Assembly (NCBI GenBank): GCA_014896555.1 | Contig: JADBKC010000012.1 | Coordinates: 1 to 39,389, forward strand | Length of the DNA stretch: 39,389 bases | DNA from: Caryophanales bacterium | Lineage (GTDB): Bacteria; Bacillota; Bacilli; Bacillales; DSM-4216 | Reading direction: 5' to 3' | Shown here: one piece after another, positions 14,253 to 27,761 of the stretch | Numbering within the stretch: the first letter of the stretch is position 1 | How the letters are laid out: each line of letters opens with the position of its first letter | Translations under genes and position numbers: made by a program | Notes under the pieces: model-generated | Database searches by the model: none | Told to the model about the DNA's origin: nothing | What the model saw: only the letters and a program-made list of their open reading frames with translations

Positions 14253-14876
14253 ATGCCAAAAGTAGCTTTATACAATCAAAGCGGAACTAAAATTGGAGAT
14301 ATCGAATTAAATGATTCCATCTTTGGTATTACACCAAATGAACATGTTTTGCATGAAGCAGTTGTAATGCAAAGAGCTTCATTGCGCCAAGGCACGCATA
14401 AAGTGAAAAATCGCTCGGAAGTTAGCGGCGGAGGGCGCAAACCTTGGCGCCAAAAAGGAACTGGCCGTGCTCGTCAAGGTTCCATTCGTGCACCTCAATG
14501 GCGTGGAGGTGGTACCGTATTTGGACCGACACCACGCAGCTACAGCTATAAACTTCCAAAGAAAGTACGTCGTTTGGCTATCAAATCAGCACTTTCTTCT
14601 AAAGTGAATGAAAATAACATTGTAGTTTTGGATGCATTGAATTTTGATGCTCCAAAAACAAAAGAATTCTCTAGTGTTCTTAAAAACCTTTCAGTAGATG
14701 CGAAAGCACTTGTTGTAACGGACGGTTCCAATGAAAACGTGGTTCTTTCAGCTCGCAACATTCCTGGTGTGACAGTCATTGATACGAACGGCATCAATGT
14801 GATGAACGTACTAGGTCATGATAAATTAATCATGACAAAATCTGCCGTTGAAAAAATAGAGGAGGTGCTTGCATAA
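14253..14876 (+). CDS. rplD: 50S ribosomal protein L4
   Basis: L4 has 207 residues. Its long basic loop, which lines the nascent-peptide exit tunnel near the macrolide site, is visible as [19 protein letters not shown] and [10 protein letters not shown]. In E. coli L4 is the autoregulator of the S10 operon. Its stop TAA shares one base with the rplW start (TAATG), so the two are translationally coupled. Confidence 0.98.
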   Translation: MPKVALYNQSGTKIGDIELNDSIFGITPNEHVLHEAVVMQRASLRQGTHKVKNRSEVSGGGRKPWRQKGTGRARQGSIRAPQWRGGGTVFGPTPRSYSYKLPKKVRRLAIKSALSSKVNENNIVVLDALNFDAPKTKEFSSVLKNLSVDAKALVVTDGSNENVVLSARNIPGVTVIDTNGINVMNVLGHDKLIMTKSAVEKIEEVLA

Positions 14877-15160
14877 TGGATGCTCGTGATATTATTAAGC
14901 GCCCCGTTATTACTGAACGTTCAATGGAACAAACATCCGATAAGAAATATACTTTCGAAGTTGACGTTAAAGCTAACAAAACACAAGTGAAACAAGCGAT
15001 TGAAGAAATCTTCGATGTGAAAGTAGCGAAAGTCAACATTATGAACTATAAAGGAAAATTCAAACGCATGGGACGTTTTGCTGGTTATACAAACAAACGT
15101 CGCAAAGCGATTGTTACATTAACTCCTGAAAGTAAAGAAATCGAATTATTCGAGGCCTAA
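14876..15160 (+). CDS. rplW: 50S ribosomal protein L23
   Basis: L23 has 94 residues and stands at the exit of the peptide tunnel, where trigger factor and SRP dock. Recognisable parts are the N-terminal [14 protein letters not shown] and the loop [22 protein letters not shown]. The ATG overlaps the last base of rplD, with GGAGGTG just upstream inside rplD. Confidence 0.97.
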   Translation: MDARDIIKRPVITERSMEQTSDKKYTFEVDVKANKTQVKQAIEEIFDVKVAKVNIMNYKGKFKRMGRFAGYTNKRRKAIVTLTPESKEIELFEA

Positions 15161-15168
15161 ATTAGTAG

Positions 15169-16017
<849 letters not shown>

Positions 16018-16020
16018 TAT

Positions 16021-16059
16021 GATTGCACTACGGTTCGACTCAAGAGCCGTAGAACAATC
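16021..16059 (+). other. strong intercistronic hairpin upstream of rpsS
   Basis: CTACGGTTC (16028-16036) pairs with GAGCCGTAG (16044-16052), nine pairs with one G-T. The stem continues beyond a 2x2 internal loop with GATTG (16021-16025) and CAATC (16055-16059). The loop is GACTCAA. It ends one base before the rpsS Shine-Dalgarno region GAAAGGAGG and has no T-run, so it is not a terminator. Confidence 0.65.
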
Positions 16060-16077
16060 GAGAAAGGAGGTACCAAT

Positions 16078-16356
16078 ATGGGTCGCAGTTTGAAAAAAGG
16101 ACCTTTTGTTGATGACCATTTAATGAAAAAGATCGAAAAATTGAATGAAACCGATAAGAAGCAAGTGATTAAAACCTGGTCTCGTCGCTCAACTATTTTT
16201 CCATCTTTTATTGGGCATACAATTGCTGTTTATGACGGCCGCAAACATGTACCTGTATACATTACAGAAGATATGGTAGGCCACAAACTAGGTGAATTTG
16301 CACCGACTCGTACTTTTAGAGGCCATGCTGGTGATGACAAGAAAACAAGACGTTAA
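16078..16356 (+). CDS. rpsS: 30S ribosomal protein S19
   Basis: S19 has 92 residues ([20 protein letters not shown]) and forms part of the 30S head with S13 and S14, contacting the A-site finger. The conserved [21 protein letters not shown] and [13 protein letters not shown] blocks are intact. The start follows GAAAGGAGG directly after a stable hairpin (16021-16059). Confidence 0.98.
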   Translation: MGRSLKKGPFVDDHLMKKIEKLNETDKKQVIKTWSRRSTIFPSFIGHTIAVYDGRKHVPVYITEDMVGHKLGEFAPTRTFRGHAGDDKKTRR

Positions 16357-16374
16357 TGAGAGGAGGTTATCCAA

Positions 16375-16716
16375 ATGCAAGCAAAAGCTGTTGCAAAAAC
16401 AGTTCGTATTGCTCCTCGTAAAGCTCGCTTAGTGGTTGATTTGATCCGAGGAAAGCAAGTAGGTGAAGCTGTTGCGATTTTACGCCTTACTCCTAAAGCA
16501 GCATCTCCTATCGTTGAAAAAGTATTAAAATCTGCTGTTGCGAATGCAGAACATAACTATGATATGGACGTAAACAATCTTGTGGTTTCGGAAGCATATG
16601 TAGATGAAGGTCCGACTTTAAAGAGATTTCGTCCTCGTGCTATGGGAAGAGCAAGCCAAATTAATAAACGCACAAGCCACATTACGATCGTGGTATCAGA
16701 AAAAAAGGAGGGATAA
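16375..16716 (+). CDS. rplV: 50S ribosomal protein L22
   Basis: L22 has 113 residues and contacts all six domains of 23S rRNA. Its beta-hairpin reaches the exit tunnel, and the segment [20 protein letters not shown] that forms it is complete, without the deletions linked to macrolide resistance. The stop TAA comes three bases before the rpsC start, and the AAGGAGG for rpsC lies inside the end of rplV. Confidence 0.98.
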   Translation: MQAKAVAKTVRIAPRKARLVVDLIRGKQVGEAVAILRLTPKAASPIVEKVLKSAVANAEHNYDMDVNNLVVSEAYVDEGPTLKRFRPRAMGRASQINKRTSHITIVVSEKKEG

Positions 16717-16719
16717 TTC

Positions 16720-18005
<1,286 letters not shown>

Positions 18006-18024
18006 TTGAAAGGAGGTTTGCCTA

Positions 18025-18288
18025 ATGAGCGAACGTAATAACCGCAAAGTTTATACTGGACGCGTTGTTTCTGATAAAATGGATAAAACGATCACCGTTT
18101 TAGTAGAAACATACAAAAAACATTCACTTTACGGGAAACGTGTTAAATATTCGAAAAAATATAAAGCTCATGATGAATTAAATGAAGCAAAAGTAGGCGA
18201 TATTGTTCGTATTATGGAGACTCGCCCGCTGTCTGCTACGAAACGTTTCCGCTTAGTGGAAATTGTTGAGAAAGCTGTTATCATTTAA
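18025..18288 (+). CDS. rpsQ: 30S ribosomal protein S17
   Basis: S17 has 87 residues, an OB-fold protein that binds the 5' domain of 16S rRNA early in assembly. The conserved [17 protein letters not shown] and [20 protein letters not shown] segments are present. It follows rpmC by 19 bases with GAAAGGAGG. Confidence 0.97.
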   Translation: MSERNNRKVYTGRVVSDKMDKTITVLVETYKKHSLYGKRVKYSKKYKAHDELNEAKVGDIVRIMETRPLSATKRFRLVEIVEKAVII

Positions 18289-18702
<414 letters not shown>

Positions 18703-18743
18703 GAAATCAAAATTATTTAGGCCTTTCAAGGAGGTGCTACAAA

Positions 18744-19055
18744 ATGCATGTAAAAAAAGGCGATAAAGTGATGGTGATCTCCGGTAAAGACAAAGGAAAA
18801 ACTGGGGTTATCCTAGCGGCCTTTCCTAAGAAAAACCGCGTGATCGTGGAAGGTGTAAATATTGTGAAAAAACATGCGAAACCTTCTCAATTGAATCCGC
18901 AAGGCGGAATCGTTAGCCAAGAGGCACCTATACATGTGTCGAATGTTATGCCTTTAGATCCGAAAACAAATGAACCTACCCGAGTAGGCTATCAAATTGT
19001 GGACGGCAAGAAAATTCGAATCGCTAAGAAATCAGGTCAACCATTAGATAAATAG
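18744..19055 (+). CDS. rplX: 50S ribosomal protein L24
   Basis: L24 has 103 residues and a KOW motif ([20 protein letters not shown]), and it starts assembly of the 23S rRNA 5' domain. It lies 41 bases after rplN with CAAGGAGGTG. Nothing unusual is seen. Confidence 0.97.
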   Translation: MHVKKGDKVMVISGKDKGKTGVILAAFPKKNRVIVEGVNIVKKHAKPSQLNPQGGIVSQEAPIHVSNVMPLDPKTNEPTRVGYQIVDGKKIRIAKKSGQPLDK

Positions 19056-19081
19056 TTTTTAGATGAAGGGAGGTATTCTAA

Positions 19082-19621
19082 ATGAACCGCCTAAAAGAAA
19101 AATATCTTAAAGAAGTTACTCCTGCATTAATGAAAAAATTCAACTACAAATCTGTTATGCAAGTGCCTAAAATCGAAAAAGTAGTTGTCAACATGGGTGT
19201 AGGTGACGCTGTACAAAATGCTAAAGCATTAGACAATGCTGTAGAAGAATTGTCACTCATCACTGGACAAAAACCACTTGTTACCCGTGCAAAAAAATCG
19301 ATTGCTGGATTCCGTCTTCGCGAAGGAATGCCGATTGGTGCGAAAGTTACCCTTCGCGGCGAACGCATGTATGAATTTCTTGATAAACTAATTTCCGTTT
19401 CTCTACCTCGTGTAAGAGACTTCCGTGGTGTTTCAAAAAAAGCGTTTGACGGACGCGGCAACTACACATTAGGGATTAAAGAACAATTGATTTTCCCTGA
19501 AATTGATTACGATAAAGTAAGCAAAGTGCGCGGTATGGATATTGTCATTGTAACGACAGCCAATACAGACGAAGAAGCACGTGAACTGTTAACTGAATTT
19601 GGAATGCCATTTCAAAAATAA
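19082..19621 (+). CDS. rplE: 50S ribosomal protein L5
   Basis: L5 has 179 residues, binds 5S rRNA and contacts P-site tRNA and S13. The start [20 protein letters not shown] and the conserved [36 protein letters not shown] and [18 protein letters not shown] segments are present. Confidence 0.98.
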   Translation: MNRLKEKYLKEVTPALMKKFNYKSVMQVPKIEKVVVNMGVGDAVQNAKALDNAVEELSLITGQKPLVTRAKKSIAGFRLREGMPIGAKVTLRGERMYEFLDKLISVSLPRVRDFRGVSKKAFDGRGNYTLGIKEQLIFPEIDYDKVSKVRGMDIVIVTTANTDEEARELLTEFGMPFQK

Positions 19622-19653
19622 TCGCTCTTAACTTACAAAAAGGAGGCGAAATC

Positions 19654-19839
19654 GTGGCTAAAAAATCAATGATCGTGAAACAAAAACGCCCTCAAAAGTT
19701 TAAAGTGCGTGAATATACACGCTGCGAACGCTGCGGACGTCCACATTCCGTTTATCGCAAATTTAAACTTTGCCGTATTTGTTTCCGTGAACTCGCATAT
19801 AAAGGTCAAATTCCTGGCGTGAAAAAAGCTAGCTGGTAA
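19654..19839 (+). CDS. rpsN: 30S ribosomal protein S14, zinc-binding form
   Basis: This is the short 61-residue zinc form of S14, with C24, C27, C40 and C43 forming a CxxC-x12-CxxC ribbon. In B. subtilis this type is the constitutive one, and a cysteine-free paralogue elsewhere replaces it under zinc starvation. It starts with GTG after AAAAGGAGG. S14 belongs to the 30S head. Confidence 0.98.
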   Translation: MAKKSMIVKQKRPQKFKVREYTRCERCGRPHSVYRKFKLCRICFRELAYKGQIPGVKKASW

Positions 19840-19869
19840 TACCCGAATTAGGGAAGGAGGTAAAAACCT

Positions 19870-20268
19870 ATGGTAATGACAGATCCAATTGCAGATATGT
19901 TGACTCGTATCCGAAATGCGAATATGGTTCGTCACGAAAAATTAGAACTTCCGGCTTCAAAAATCAAAAAAGAAATCGCTGAAATCTTAAAACGTGAAGG
20001 TTTTATTCGTGACGTAGAATACATTGAAGATAATAAACAAGGCATTATCCGTATTTTTCTGAAGTTCGGACCGAACAACGAACGCGTAATTACTGGTTTG
20101 AAAAGAATCAGTAAACCAGGTTTGCGTGTTTACGCAAAAGCGGACGAAGTGCCTAAAGTTTTAAATGGCTTAGGAATCGCAATTGTTTCCACTTCTCAAG
20201 GTGTGTTAACAGACAAAGAAGCACGTGCTAAAAAAGTGGGCGGAGAAGTTTTAGCTTACGTTTGGTAA
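19870..20268 (+). CDS. rpsH: 30S ribosomal protein S8
   Basis: S8 has 132 residues ([18 protein letters not shown]) and binds the central domain of 16S rRNA. In E. coli it represses the spc operon by binding the rplE mRNA. The ATG at 19870 is preferred to the one at 19876 because the family begins MVMTD and GGAAGGAGG is well placed. The C-terminal [26 protein letters not shown] is canonical. Confidence 0.98.
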   Translation: MVMTDPIADMLTRIRNANMVRHEKLELPASKIKKEIAEILKREGFIRDVEYIEDNKQGIIRIFLKFGPNNERVITGLKRISKPGLRVYAKADEVPKVLNGLGIAIVSTSQGVLTDKEARAKKVGGEVLAYVW

Positions 20269-20300
20269 TAATTCTCTTTATGAATGGAGGTGCAGCTTAA

Positions 20301-20837
20301 ATGTCTCGTATCGGAAAAAAACCTATTGAAATTCCATCAGGAGTTACTGTTACCGTTGAAAAAAACACTGTAACAGTAAAAGGAACGAAAGGAAGTCTTA
20401 CTCGGACCTTTAACCCAGATTTGAACATCGAAGTAGGAGAAAAAGAAATTATTGTAACACGGCCTTCTGATTCGAAAGAACACCGTGCTCTCCACGGAAC
20501 GACTCGCGCACTTCTGGCCAATATGGTAGAAGGTGTTTCAAAAGGATTTGAAAAATCCCTTGAATTGATCGGGGTTGGATACCGTGCGCAAAAACAAGGA
20601 AAAAAACTTGTTTTAAACGTAGGTTACTCACATCCAGTAGAAATTGAACCTGAAGAAGGCATCGAAATCGAAGTTCCTTCTAATACGAAAATCGTCGTTA
20701 AAGGGGTAAGCAAAGAGCGTGTAGGTGCCCTTGCTGCCAATATCCGCGATGTACGTCCACCTGAACCTTACAAAGGAAAAGGGATTCGCTATGAAGGAGA
20801 ATATGTACGCCGCAAAGAAGGTAAAACAGGGAAGTAA
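20301..20837 (+). CDS. rplF: 50S ribosomal protein L6
   Basis: L6 has 178 residues with two duplicated domains and lies near the sarcin-ricin loop and factor-binding site. The C-terminal signature [26 protein letters not shown] is complete. It starts [12 protein letters not shown] after AATGGAGGTG. Confidence 0.98.
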   Translation: MSRIGKKPIEIPSGVTVTVEKNTVTVKGTKGSLTRTFNPDLNIEVGEKEIIVTRPSDSKEHRALHGTTRALLANMVEGVSKGFEKSLELIGVGYRAQKQGKKLVLNVGYSHPVEIEPEEGIEIEVPSNTKIVVKGVSKERVGALAANIRDVRPPEPYKGKGIRYEGEYVRRKEGKTGK

Positions 20838-20869
20838 TGCCGCTTAGGTAAAGAAAGGAGTGAGCTTTG

Positions 20870-21232
20870 GTGATTACAAAACCAGATAAAAACAAAGTGC
20901 GCAAAAAAAGACATGCACGTGTACGTACGAAAATTTCCGGTACTTCTTCTCGTCCGCGTTTAAATGTTTATCGTTCCAATAAACACATTTATGCTCAACT
21001 GATCGATGATACGAAAGGAGTAACTCTTGTCAGCGCTTCAACATTAGAAAAGGATTTCGATTTAGAATCCACAGGTAATGTCGAAGCTGCAGCGAAAGTG
21101 GGAGAACTGATCGCTAAAAAAGCTGTTGAGAAAGGAATTACTTCTGTTGTATTTGACCGTGGTGGATATTTATATCATGGTCGTGTAAAAGCATTGGCTG
21201 ATGCTGCACGCGAAAATGGCTTGCAATTTTAA
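20870..21232 (+). CDS. rplR: 50S ribosomal protein L18
   Basis: L18 has 120 residues and binds 5S rRNA with L5 and L25-type proteins. The GTG at 20870 ([19 protein letters not shown]) matches the family start; a TTG one codon earlier is also possible but would add a residue not seen in B. subtilis. AAAGGAG lies nine bases upstream. The C-terminus [21 protein letters not shown] is canonical. Confidence 0.97.
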   Translation: MITKPDKNKVRKKRHARVRTKISGTSSRPRLNVYRSNKHIYAQLIDDTKGVTLVSASTLEKDFDLESTGNVEAAAKVGELIAKKAVEKGITSVVFDRGGYLYHGRVKALADAARENGLQF

Positions 21233-21253
21233 GATAAAAGGAGGGAAACTTGA

Positions 21254-21754
<501 letters not shown>

Positions 21755-21766
21755 GGAGGGAGTAAA

Positions 21767-21949
21767 ATGGCAAACAAGTTAGCAATTACCCTCACTCGCA
21801 GCTTGATCGGTCGTCCAAAAGATCAACGTGAAACAGTTAAAGCATTAGGGCTTCGTAAACTGCATCAAACCGTTGAACATGATGATAATCCAGCCATTCG
21901 TGGCATGATCAACAAAGTGTCTCATCTTGTAACTGTGAAAGAACAATAA
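21767..21949 (+). CDS. rpmD: 50S ribosomal protein L30
   Basis: L30 has 60 residues ([20 protein letters not shown]) and the family core [20 protein letters not shown]. The gene is 12 bases after rpsE and uses AAGGAGGG that overlaps the rpsE stop codon. It is small but clearly recognisable. Confidence 0.97.
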   Translation: MANKLAITLTRSLIGRPKDQRETVKALGLRKLHQTVEHDDNPAIRGMINKVSHLVTVKEQ

Positions 21950-21982
21950 GGATCGATCATTGAATAAGGAGGTGCTCGAAAA

Positions 21983-22423
21983 ATGAAACTTCATGAGTTA
22001 AAACCTGCTGAAGGGGCTCGCAAAAAACGCAATCGTGTAGGCCGTGGTATTGGTTCAGGGAACGGAAAAACGTCCGGAAGAGGTCAAAAAGGACAAAACG
22101 CTCGTTCCGGCGGTGGTGTGCGTTTAGGTTTTGAAGGTGGGCAAACACCTTTATACAGAAGACTTCCAAAACGCGGCTTTACGAATATCAATCGAAAAGA
22201 ATATGCTATTGTGAACCTGGAAGCATTAAATCGCTTTGAAGACGGTACAGAAGTAACTCCAGAACTTCTGATTGAAACAGGGGTTGTCAGCAAAGAAAAA
22301 GCAGGCATCAAAATTTTAGCGAAGGGTGCTATTGAGAAAAAATTAACGGTAAAAGCTCATAAGTTCTCTTCCGCTGCTAAAGAAGCTATTGAAGCTGCCG
22401 GCGGTAAAGCCGAGGTGATTTAA
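21983..22423 (+). CDS. rplO: 50S ribosomal protein L15
   Basis: L15 has 146 residues and a glycine- and arginine-rich N-terminal extension ([20 protein letters not shown] and following) that threads into 23S rRNA. It is a late assembly protein. Its stop codon overlaps the secY start as TAATG, which couples the two genes. Confidence 0.98.
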   Translation: MKLHELKPAEGARKKRNRVGRGIGSGNGKTSGRGQKGQNARSGGGVRLGFEGGQTPLYRRLPKRGFTNINRKEYAIVNLEALNRFEDGTEVTPELLIETGVVSKEKAGIKILAKGAIEKKLTVKAHKFSSAAKEAIEAAGGKAEVI

Positions 22424-23715
22424 TGTTTCGTACAGTCTCCAATTTTATGCGCGTGGGTGATATAAGAAAAAAAATTATATTCACCCTTCTTATGTTGATT
22501 GTGTTCCGTATCGGAACCTTTATCCCAGTGCCGAACGTTAATGCTGATGTATTTAAAATGCAAGAGCAGGCTGGACTTGTTGGCTTTTTAAATACTTTCG
22601 GGGGCGGTGCATTGAAAAACTTCTCCATTTTTGCAATGGGGATCATGCCATATATTACTGCCTCTATTATTGTTCAATTGCTACAGATGGATGTAGTTCC
22701 GAAATTCACGGAATGGTCGAAGCAAGGTGAAGTAGGAAGAAGAAAACTGAATCAGTTTACTCGTTATTTTACAATTGTACTAGGATTCATTGAAGCTCTG
22801 GGAATGTCGTATGGCTTTAATCGTTTATACGGAGGGCTTTTAATTGTAGATAATGGCATTGGCACCTATCTTCTGATTGCTCTTGTATTGACGGCCGGCA
22901 CCGCCTTTTTAATGTGGCTGGGAGAGCAAATTACCGCTAAAGGGGTCGGCAACGGAATCTCAATCATTATTTTTGCGGGAATTGTCGCAGGTATTCCAAA
23001 CGGTATTAACCAAATTTATGCGCAGCAGCTTCAAAATGCTGGAGATCAACTGTTTTTAAGAATTGTTGTCCTACTTCTGATTGCTGTCGCCGTCTTAGCG
23101 ATTGTGGTCGGTGTTATTTTTGTTCAGCAGGCTTTGCGAAAAATTCCTATTCAATACGCAAAACGTCTTGTTGGAAGAAGCCCTGTTGGAGGACAATCTA
23201 CACATTTGCCGTTAAAGGTTAATGCAGCAGGAGTCATCCCAGTTATCTTTGCGATCTCGTTTCTCATTGCTCCTCAAACGGTTGCAACTTTCTTTGGAAA
23301 CGGCAAAATCACAAGTACGATCCATTATATTTTTGATTATACAAAACCTGTCGGCATGTTGATTTATGTCGCCTTAATTATTGCATTTTCTTATTTTTAT
23401 GCTTTTGTACAAGTGAATCCAGAACAATTAGCAGATAATCTAAAAAAGCAAGGCGGGTATATTCCGGGTATTCGGCCTGGCAAAAGTACACAAGATTATT
23501 TAACACGCGTTTTGTATCGTCTAACCTTTGCGGGGTCCATATTCCTTGCAGTGGTAGCCGTACTTCCTGTTTTCTTTGTTGATATTGTAGGACTTCCCCC
23601 GTCATCACGTATTGGAGGCACCAGTTTGCTGATTATTGTCGGGGTTGCTTTGGAAACGATGAAACAATTAGAAACACAGCTTGTAAAACGTCACTATAAA
23701 GGGTTTATCAAATAG
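22423..23715 (+). CDS. secY: Sec translocon channel subunit SecY
   Basis: SecY is the protein-conducting channel of the cytoplasmic membrane, acting with SecE, SecG, SecA and YidC-type insertases. The 430 residues contain the expected ten membrane segments, starting near residue 18. Recognisable parts are the plug-region FNTFGGGALKNFSIFAMGIMP (split here: FNTFGGGALKNF, then SIFAMGIMPYI), the cytosolic VGRSPVGGQSTHLPLKVN, and the C-terminal QLETQLVKRHYKGFIK. ATG overlaps the rplO stop. It stands in the spc operon, as in most bacteria. Confidence 0.98.
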   Translation: MFRTVSNFMRVGDIRKKIIFTLLMLIVFRIGTFIPVPNVNADVFKMQEQAGLVGFLNTFGGGALKNFSIFAMGIMPYITASIIVQLLQMDVVPKFTEWSKQGEVGRRKLNQFTRYFTIVLGFIEALGMSYGFNRLYGGLLIVDNGIGTYLLIALVLTAGTAFLMWLGEQITAKGVGNGISIIIFAGIVAGIPNGINQIYAQQLQNAGDQLFLRIVVLLLIAVAVLAIVVGVIFVQQALRKIPIQYAKRLVGRSPVGGQSTHLPLKVNAAGVIPVIFAISFLIAPQTVATFFGNGKITSTIHYIFDYTKPVGMLIYVALIIAFSYFYAFVQVNPEQLADNLKKQGGYIPGIRPGKSTQDYLTRVLYRLTFAGSIFLAVVAVLPVFFVDIVGLPPSSRIGGTSLLIIVGVALETMKQLETQLVKRHYKGFIK

Positions 23716-23752
23716 CTTGTATCAATGATATATATGAACTTATTTAACCTGA

Positions 23753-24415
<663 letters not shown>

Positions 24416-24916
24416 CAGTAGATCTTCATTTAGGCTCGATCTCAAGTTTCTTTTTGGAAAGCGACCCGTTCATCGGCTGTATAATGTCTTTCAAATTTTT
24501 TATCAAGATGAATGCAGCATTTTTAGCATTCATTACGTATAGCTGATTGTGGAATGGTCAACAGTGAAAATGAACATTTTCATGATCTTTCACAAGGATG
24601 GTGCCGCTTCCTATGATGTTCTTCAGAAAAGATCACTTTTATTGAGTGTTTCTATAAAAGTTGATTTATGAAGACTTGGGTGATAAAATTAATGTTTGAT
24701 CGCCTTCTAGTTTTGTTCTTATGAGCGATTCTGTCTTGGGCGGTTGCTGTTATGGCTTGACTACCTGATGAACAGCATAAATATACCCTTTTTTAAGTGG
24801 TTTTACTTGTATATAGATGGTTGTGGCTGTCACGCAAAATGTTTTGCAGCTTCGATCAATGCTTAGACGGTGACTGTGAAGCGGGTCCTACAAGATGGAA
24901 GAAGGGAGACGATACG
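24416..24916. other. 501-base gap between adk and infA, where map is usually found
   Basis: No open frame of protein-like composition was found here on either strand. I compared translations by eye with the conserved parts of methionine aminopeptidase and of the small KOW protein that often follows it, and saw no remnants. The stretch contains one candidate SigA promoter (24661-24689) and a small hairpin, GCAAAA (24834-24839) with TTTTGC (24842-24847), ahead of infA. Confidence 0.7.
24661..24689 (+). promoter_or_regulatory. candidate SigA promoter upstream of infA
   Basis: TTGATT (24661-24666), a 17-base spacer and TAAAAT (24684-24689). It would give a leader of about 220 bases before infA and an entry point for the alpha operon genes. 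Moderate consensus match only. Confidence 0.45.
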
Positions 24917-25284
<368 letters not shown>

Positions 25285-25305
25285 TTTTGAAGGAGGTGCT
25301 CTTAA

Positions 25306-25671
25306 ATGGCACGTATTGCTGGTGTGGATATCCCGCGTGATAAACGTGTTGTGATTTCTTTAACTTACATTTATGGTATCGGTAAATCAACTGCTCAAAA
25401 AATCTTAGCAGAAGCTGGTGTTTCTGAAGATACTCGTGTTCGTGATTTAACAGATGAAGAAGTAAACAAAATCCGTGATCTTGTCGATAAATTAAAAGTT
25501 GAAGGAGATCTTCGCCGCGAAGTATCGCTGAACATTAAACGTTTAATGGAAATCGGCAGCTATCGTGGACTTCGTCATCGCCGCGGTTTGCCTGTTCGTG
25601 GACAAAATACGAAAAATAATGCCCGCACACGTAAAGGTCCGCGCAAAACGGTAGCGAACAAGAAAAAATAA
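25306..25671 (+). CDS. rpsM: 30S ribosomal protein S13
   Basis: S13 has 121 residues, lies in the 30S head and bridges to L5. The helix-two-turn-helix ([19 protein letters not shown]) and the basic C-terminal tail [20 protein letters not shown], which reaches P-site tRNA, are intact. AAGGAGGTG precedes the ATG. Confidence 0.98.
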   Translation: MARIAGVDIPRDKRVVISLTYIYGIGKSTAQKILAEAGVSEDTRVRDLTDEEVNKIRDLVDKLKVEGDLRREVSLNIKRLMEIGSYRGLRHRRGLPVRGQNTKNNARTRKGPRKTVANKKK

Positions 25672-25695
25672 TAGGTAAAGGAGGTAACACCAACT

Positions 25696-26085
25696 ATGGC
25701 TCGTAAAACAACTACTCGTAAACGTCGTGTCAAAAAGAATATTGAAACTGGAATTGCGCACATTCGCTCAACATTTAACAATACGATTGTCACTATTACT
25801 GACGTCCATGGGAATGCTGTCGCTTGGTCAAGTGCAGGAGCTCTTGGTTTCAAAGGTTCCCGTAAATCTACTCCATTCGCAGCTCAAATGGCAGCAGAAA
25901 CAGCTGCAAAAGCTTCCATGGAACATGGAATGAAATCTCTTGAGGTAACAGTAAAAGGACCTGGTGCTGGACGTGAAGCTGCTATTCGTGCCCTTCAAGC
26001 TGCCGGACTGGAAGTTACAGCAATTAAAGATGTGACTCCTGTACCTCATAATGGATGCCGTCCGCCAAAACGTCGCCGTGTTTAA
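25696..26085 (+). CDS. rpsK: 30S ribosomal protein S11
   Basis: S11 has 129 residues and forms the 30S platform near E-site mRNA. The conserved [38 protein letters not shown] and C-terminal [18 protein letters not shown] are intact. A 163-base structured gap follows before rpoA. Confidence 0.98.
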   Translation: MARKTTTRKRRVKKNIETGIAHIRSTFNNTIVTITDVHGNAVAWSSAGALGFKGSRKSTPFAAQMAAETAAKASMEHGMKSLEVTVKGPGAGREAAIRALQAAGLEVTAIKDVTPVPHNGCRPPKRRRV

Positions 26086-26154
26086 TTTTTCTGTATATTA
26101 TTTGTATCTCTGTCAATAATGGGATATTATGGATATTTTGTTCATACAGAAAAA
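26086..26154 (+). other. foldback between rpsK and rpoA
   Basis: TTTTTCTGTAT (26086-26096) and ATACAGAAAAA (26144-26154) are perfect 11-bp inverted repeats separated by 47 bases, starting right after the rpsK stop. Inside the loop ATAAT and ATTAT can form a smaller hairpin. No terminator T-run follows. The AT-rich stem is of modest stability. Confidence 0.45.
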
Positions 26155-26248
26155 ATCTTTCATTGTGCACAATCGGGAACGAAAACATGGGGAATTTCGG
26201 TGATTGTACTAGCCGGGGTTTCGACGTTTTAAAGGAGGGTATAATTGA

Positions 26249-27193
26249 ATGATCGAGATTGAAAAACCAAAAATTGAAACGGTTGAGATCAGCGATGATG
26301 CCACTTATGGGAAGTTCGTCGTAGAACCACTTGAGCGTGGATATGGTACAACTTTGGGTAACTCCTTACGTCGTATCCTATTATCCTCACTCCCAGGTGC
26401 CGCTGTCACATCTATTCAAATAGACGGAGTTTTGCACGAGTTTTCGACAGTTGAAGGCGTCGTTGAAGATGTAACATCCATCATTTTGAATATAAAAAAA
26501 TTAGCTTTAAAAATTTATTCTGATGAAGAAAAGACGCTTGAAATTGATGTGCAGGGTGAAGGTGTTGTGACCGCTGCAGATATTACGCACGACAGCGATG
26601 TAGAAATTTTAAACCCGGATTTACACATTGCTACGTTGGCGGAAAACGGCAGTTTGCGCATGCGGTTAACAGCGCAGCGTGGACGCGGCTACACTCCAGC
26701 TGATCTAAACAAACGCGAAGATCATCCAATCGGCGTGATCCCGATAGATTCTATTTATACTCCAGTTTCACGAGTGAACTATCAAGTAGAAAAAACGAGA
26801 GTTGGTCAAGTAGCCAACTATGATAAACTTTCTCTTGATGTCTGGACTGACGGCAGTATTGGACCGAAGGAAGCCGTTTCTCTTGGCGCCAAAATTTTGA
26901 CAGAGCATTTAAATATCTTTGTTAATTTGACTGATGAGGCTCAAAATGCTGAAATTATGGTCGAGAAAGAAGAAGATCAAAAAGAAAAAGTTCTGGAAAT
27001 GACGATCGAGGAATTGGATCTTTCCGTTCGTTCCTACAACTGTCTAAAACGTGCCGGCATCAATACTGTGCAAGAACTGGCCAATAAAACAGAAGAAGAT
27101 ATGATGAAAGTCCGAAACCTTGGACGAAAATCATTAGAAGAAGTAAAAGCCAAGTTGGATGAACTTGGACTAAGTTTGCGTAAAGACGATTAA
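26249..27193 (+). CDS. rpoA: RNA polymerase subunit alpha
   Basis: Alpha has 314 residues, and its dimer nucleates RNA polymerase assembly. The N-terminal domain (1 to about 228) contains the conserved [20 protein letters not shown]. The C-terminal domain (from about 245) contains [19 protein letters not shown] and [12 protein letters not shown], which bind UP elements and activators. The ATG follows AAAGGAGGG. It is followed by rplQ after 45 bases. Confidence 0.99.
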   Translation: MIEIEKPKIETVEISDDATYGKFVVEPLERGYGTTLGNSLRRILLSSLPGAAVTSIQIDGVLHEFSTVEGVVEDVTSIILNIKKLALKIYSDEEKTLEIDVQGEGVVTAADITHDSDVEILNPDLHIATLAENGSLRMRLTAQRGRGYTPADLNKREDHPIGVIPIDSIYTPVSRVNYQVEKTRVGQVANYDKLSLDVWTDGSIGPKEAVSLGAKILTEHLNIFVNLTDEAQNAEIMVEKEEDQKEKVLEMTIEELDLSVRSYNCLKRAGINTVQELANKTEEDMMKVRNLGRKSLEEVKAKLDELGLSLRKDD

Positions 27194-27238
27194 TCATGCG
27201 ATTTAGTTATAGACAGCTCAACAAAGGAGGGAATCTTC

Positions 27239-27634
27239 ATGTCTTATAGAAAGCTAGGACGTACAAGCGATCAGCGGAAAGCATTGCTTCGCGATTTGAC
27301 AACAGATTTAATCATTAACGAACGTATTGAAACAACAGAAGCGCGTGCAAAGGAATTGCGCTCTGTCGTAGAAAAAATGATTACCCTTGGCAAACGCGGA
27401 GATTTGCATGCTCGCCGCCAAGCAGCTGCCTTCTTGCGCCATGAAGTAGCAGAGACTATTGAAGTGGAAGACGCAAATGGCAAGAAAAAGGAAAAACCGG
27501 TATATGCTTTGCAAAAACTGTTTAATGATGTCGCACCTCGTTATCAAGAGCGCCAAGGAGGCTATACTCGCATTATGAAAATTGGGCCTCGCCGTGGCGA
27601 CGGTGCACCTATGGTCGTTATTGAATTAGTATAA
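27239..27634 (+). CDS. rplQ: 50S ribosomal protein L17
   Basis: L17 has 131 residues, about 11 more than the 120 of B. subtilis. The extra residues form a charged stretch, [19 protein letters not shown] (about 71-89), placed ahead of the conserved [22 protein letters not shown]. The N-terminal [18 protein letters not shown] is canonical. It is the last gene of the alpha operon and a terminator follows. Confidence 0.98.
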   Translation: MSYRKLGRTSDQRKALLRDLTTDLIINERIETTEARAKELRSVVEKMITLGKRGDLHARRQAAAFLRHEVAETIEVEDANGKKKEKPVYALQKLFNDVAPRYQERQGGYTRIMKIGPRRGDGAPMVVIELV

Positions 27635-27653
27635 TGGCCAAAGGTAGACCATT

Positions 27654-27696
27654 AGGGCGGGACAGTTGACAGCAACTGACCACTGCCCTTTTTCTA
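27654..27696 (+). terminator. terminator of the alpha operon
   Basis: AGGGC (27654-27658) pairs with GCCCT (27685-27689), and an inner perfect stem CAGTTG (27663-27668) pairs with CAACTG (27673-27678). The T-run TTTTTC follows. It lies 20 bases after the rplQ stop codon. Confidence 0.85.
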
Positions 27697-27761
27697 TATT
27701 TTTAATGTACGCGATTGCAACAAAGCTTGAGCGTTATGATGAGCAGTGTTAAGACTCGTCT

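Noticed and set aside
24797-24916. N-terminal extension of infA
   Set aside because: IF-1 is very strongly conserved from MAKDD; the extra 40 residues are Trp- and Cys-rich noise, and the ribosome-binding site lies before 24917.
24416-24916. Decayed map pseudogene
   Set aside because: Reading all frames by eye I could not find the conserved histidine/aspartate motifs or N-terminal blocks of methionine aminopeptidase.
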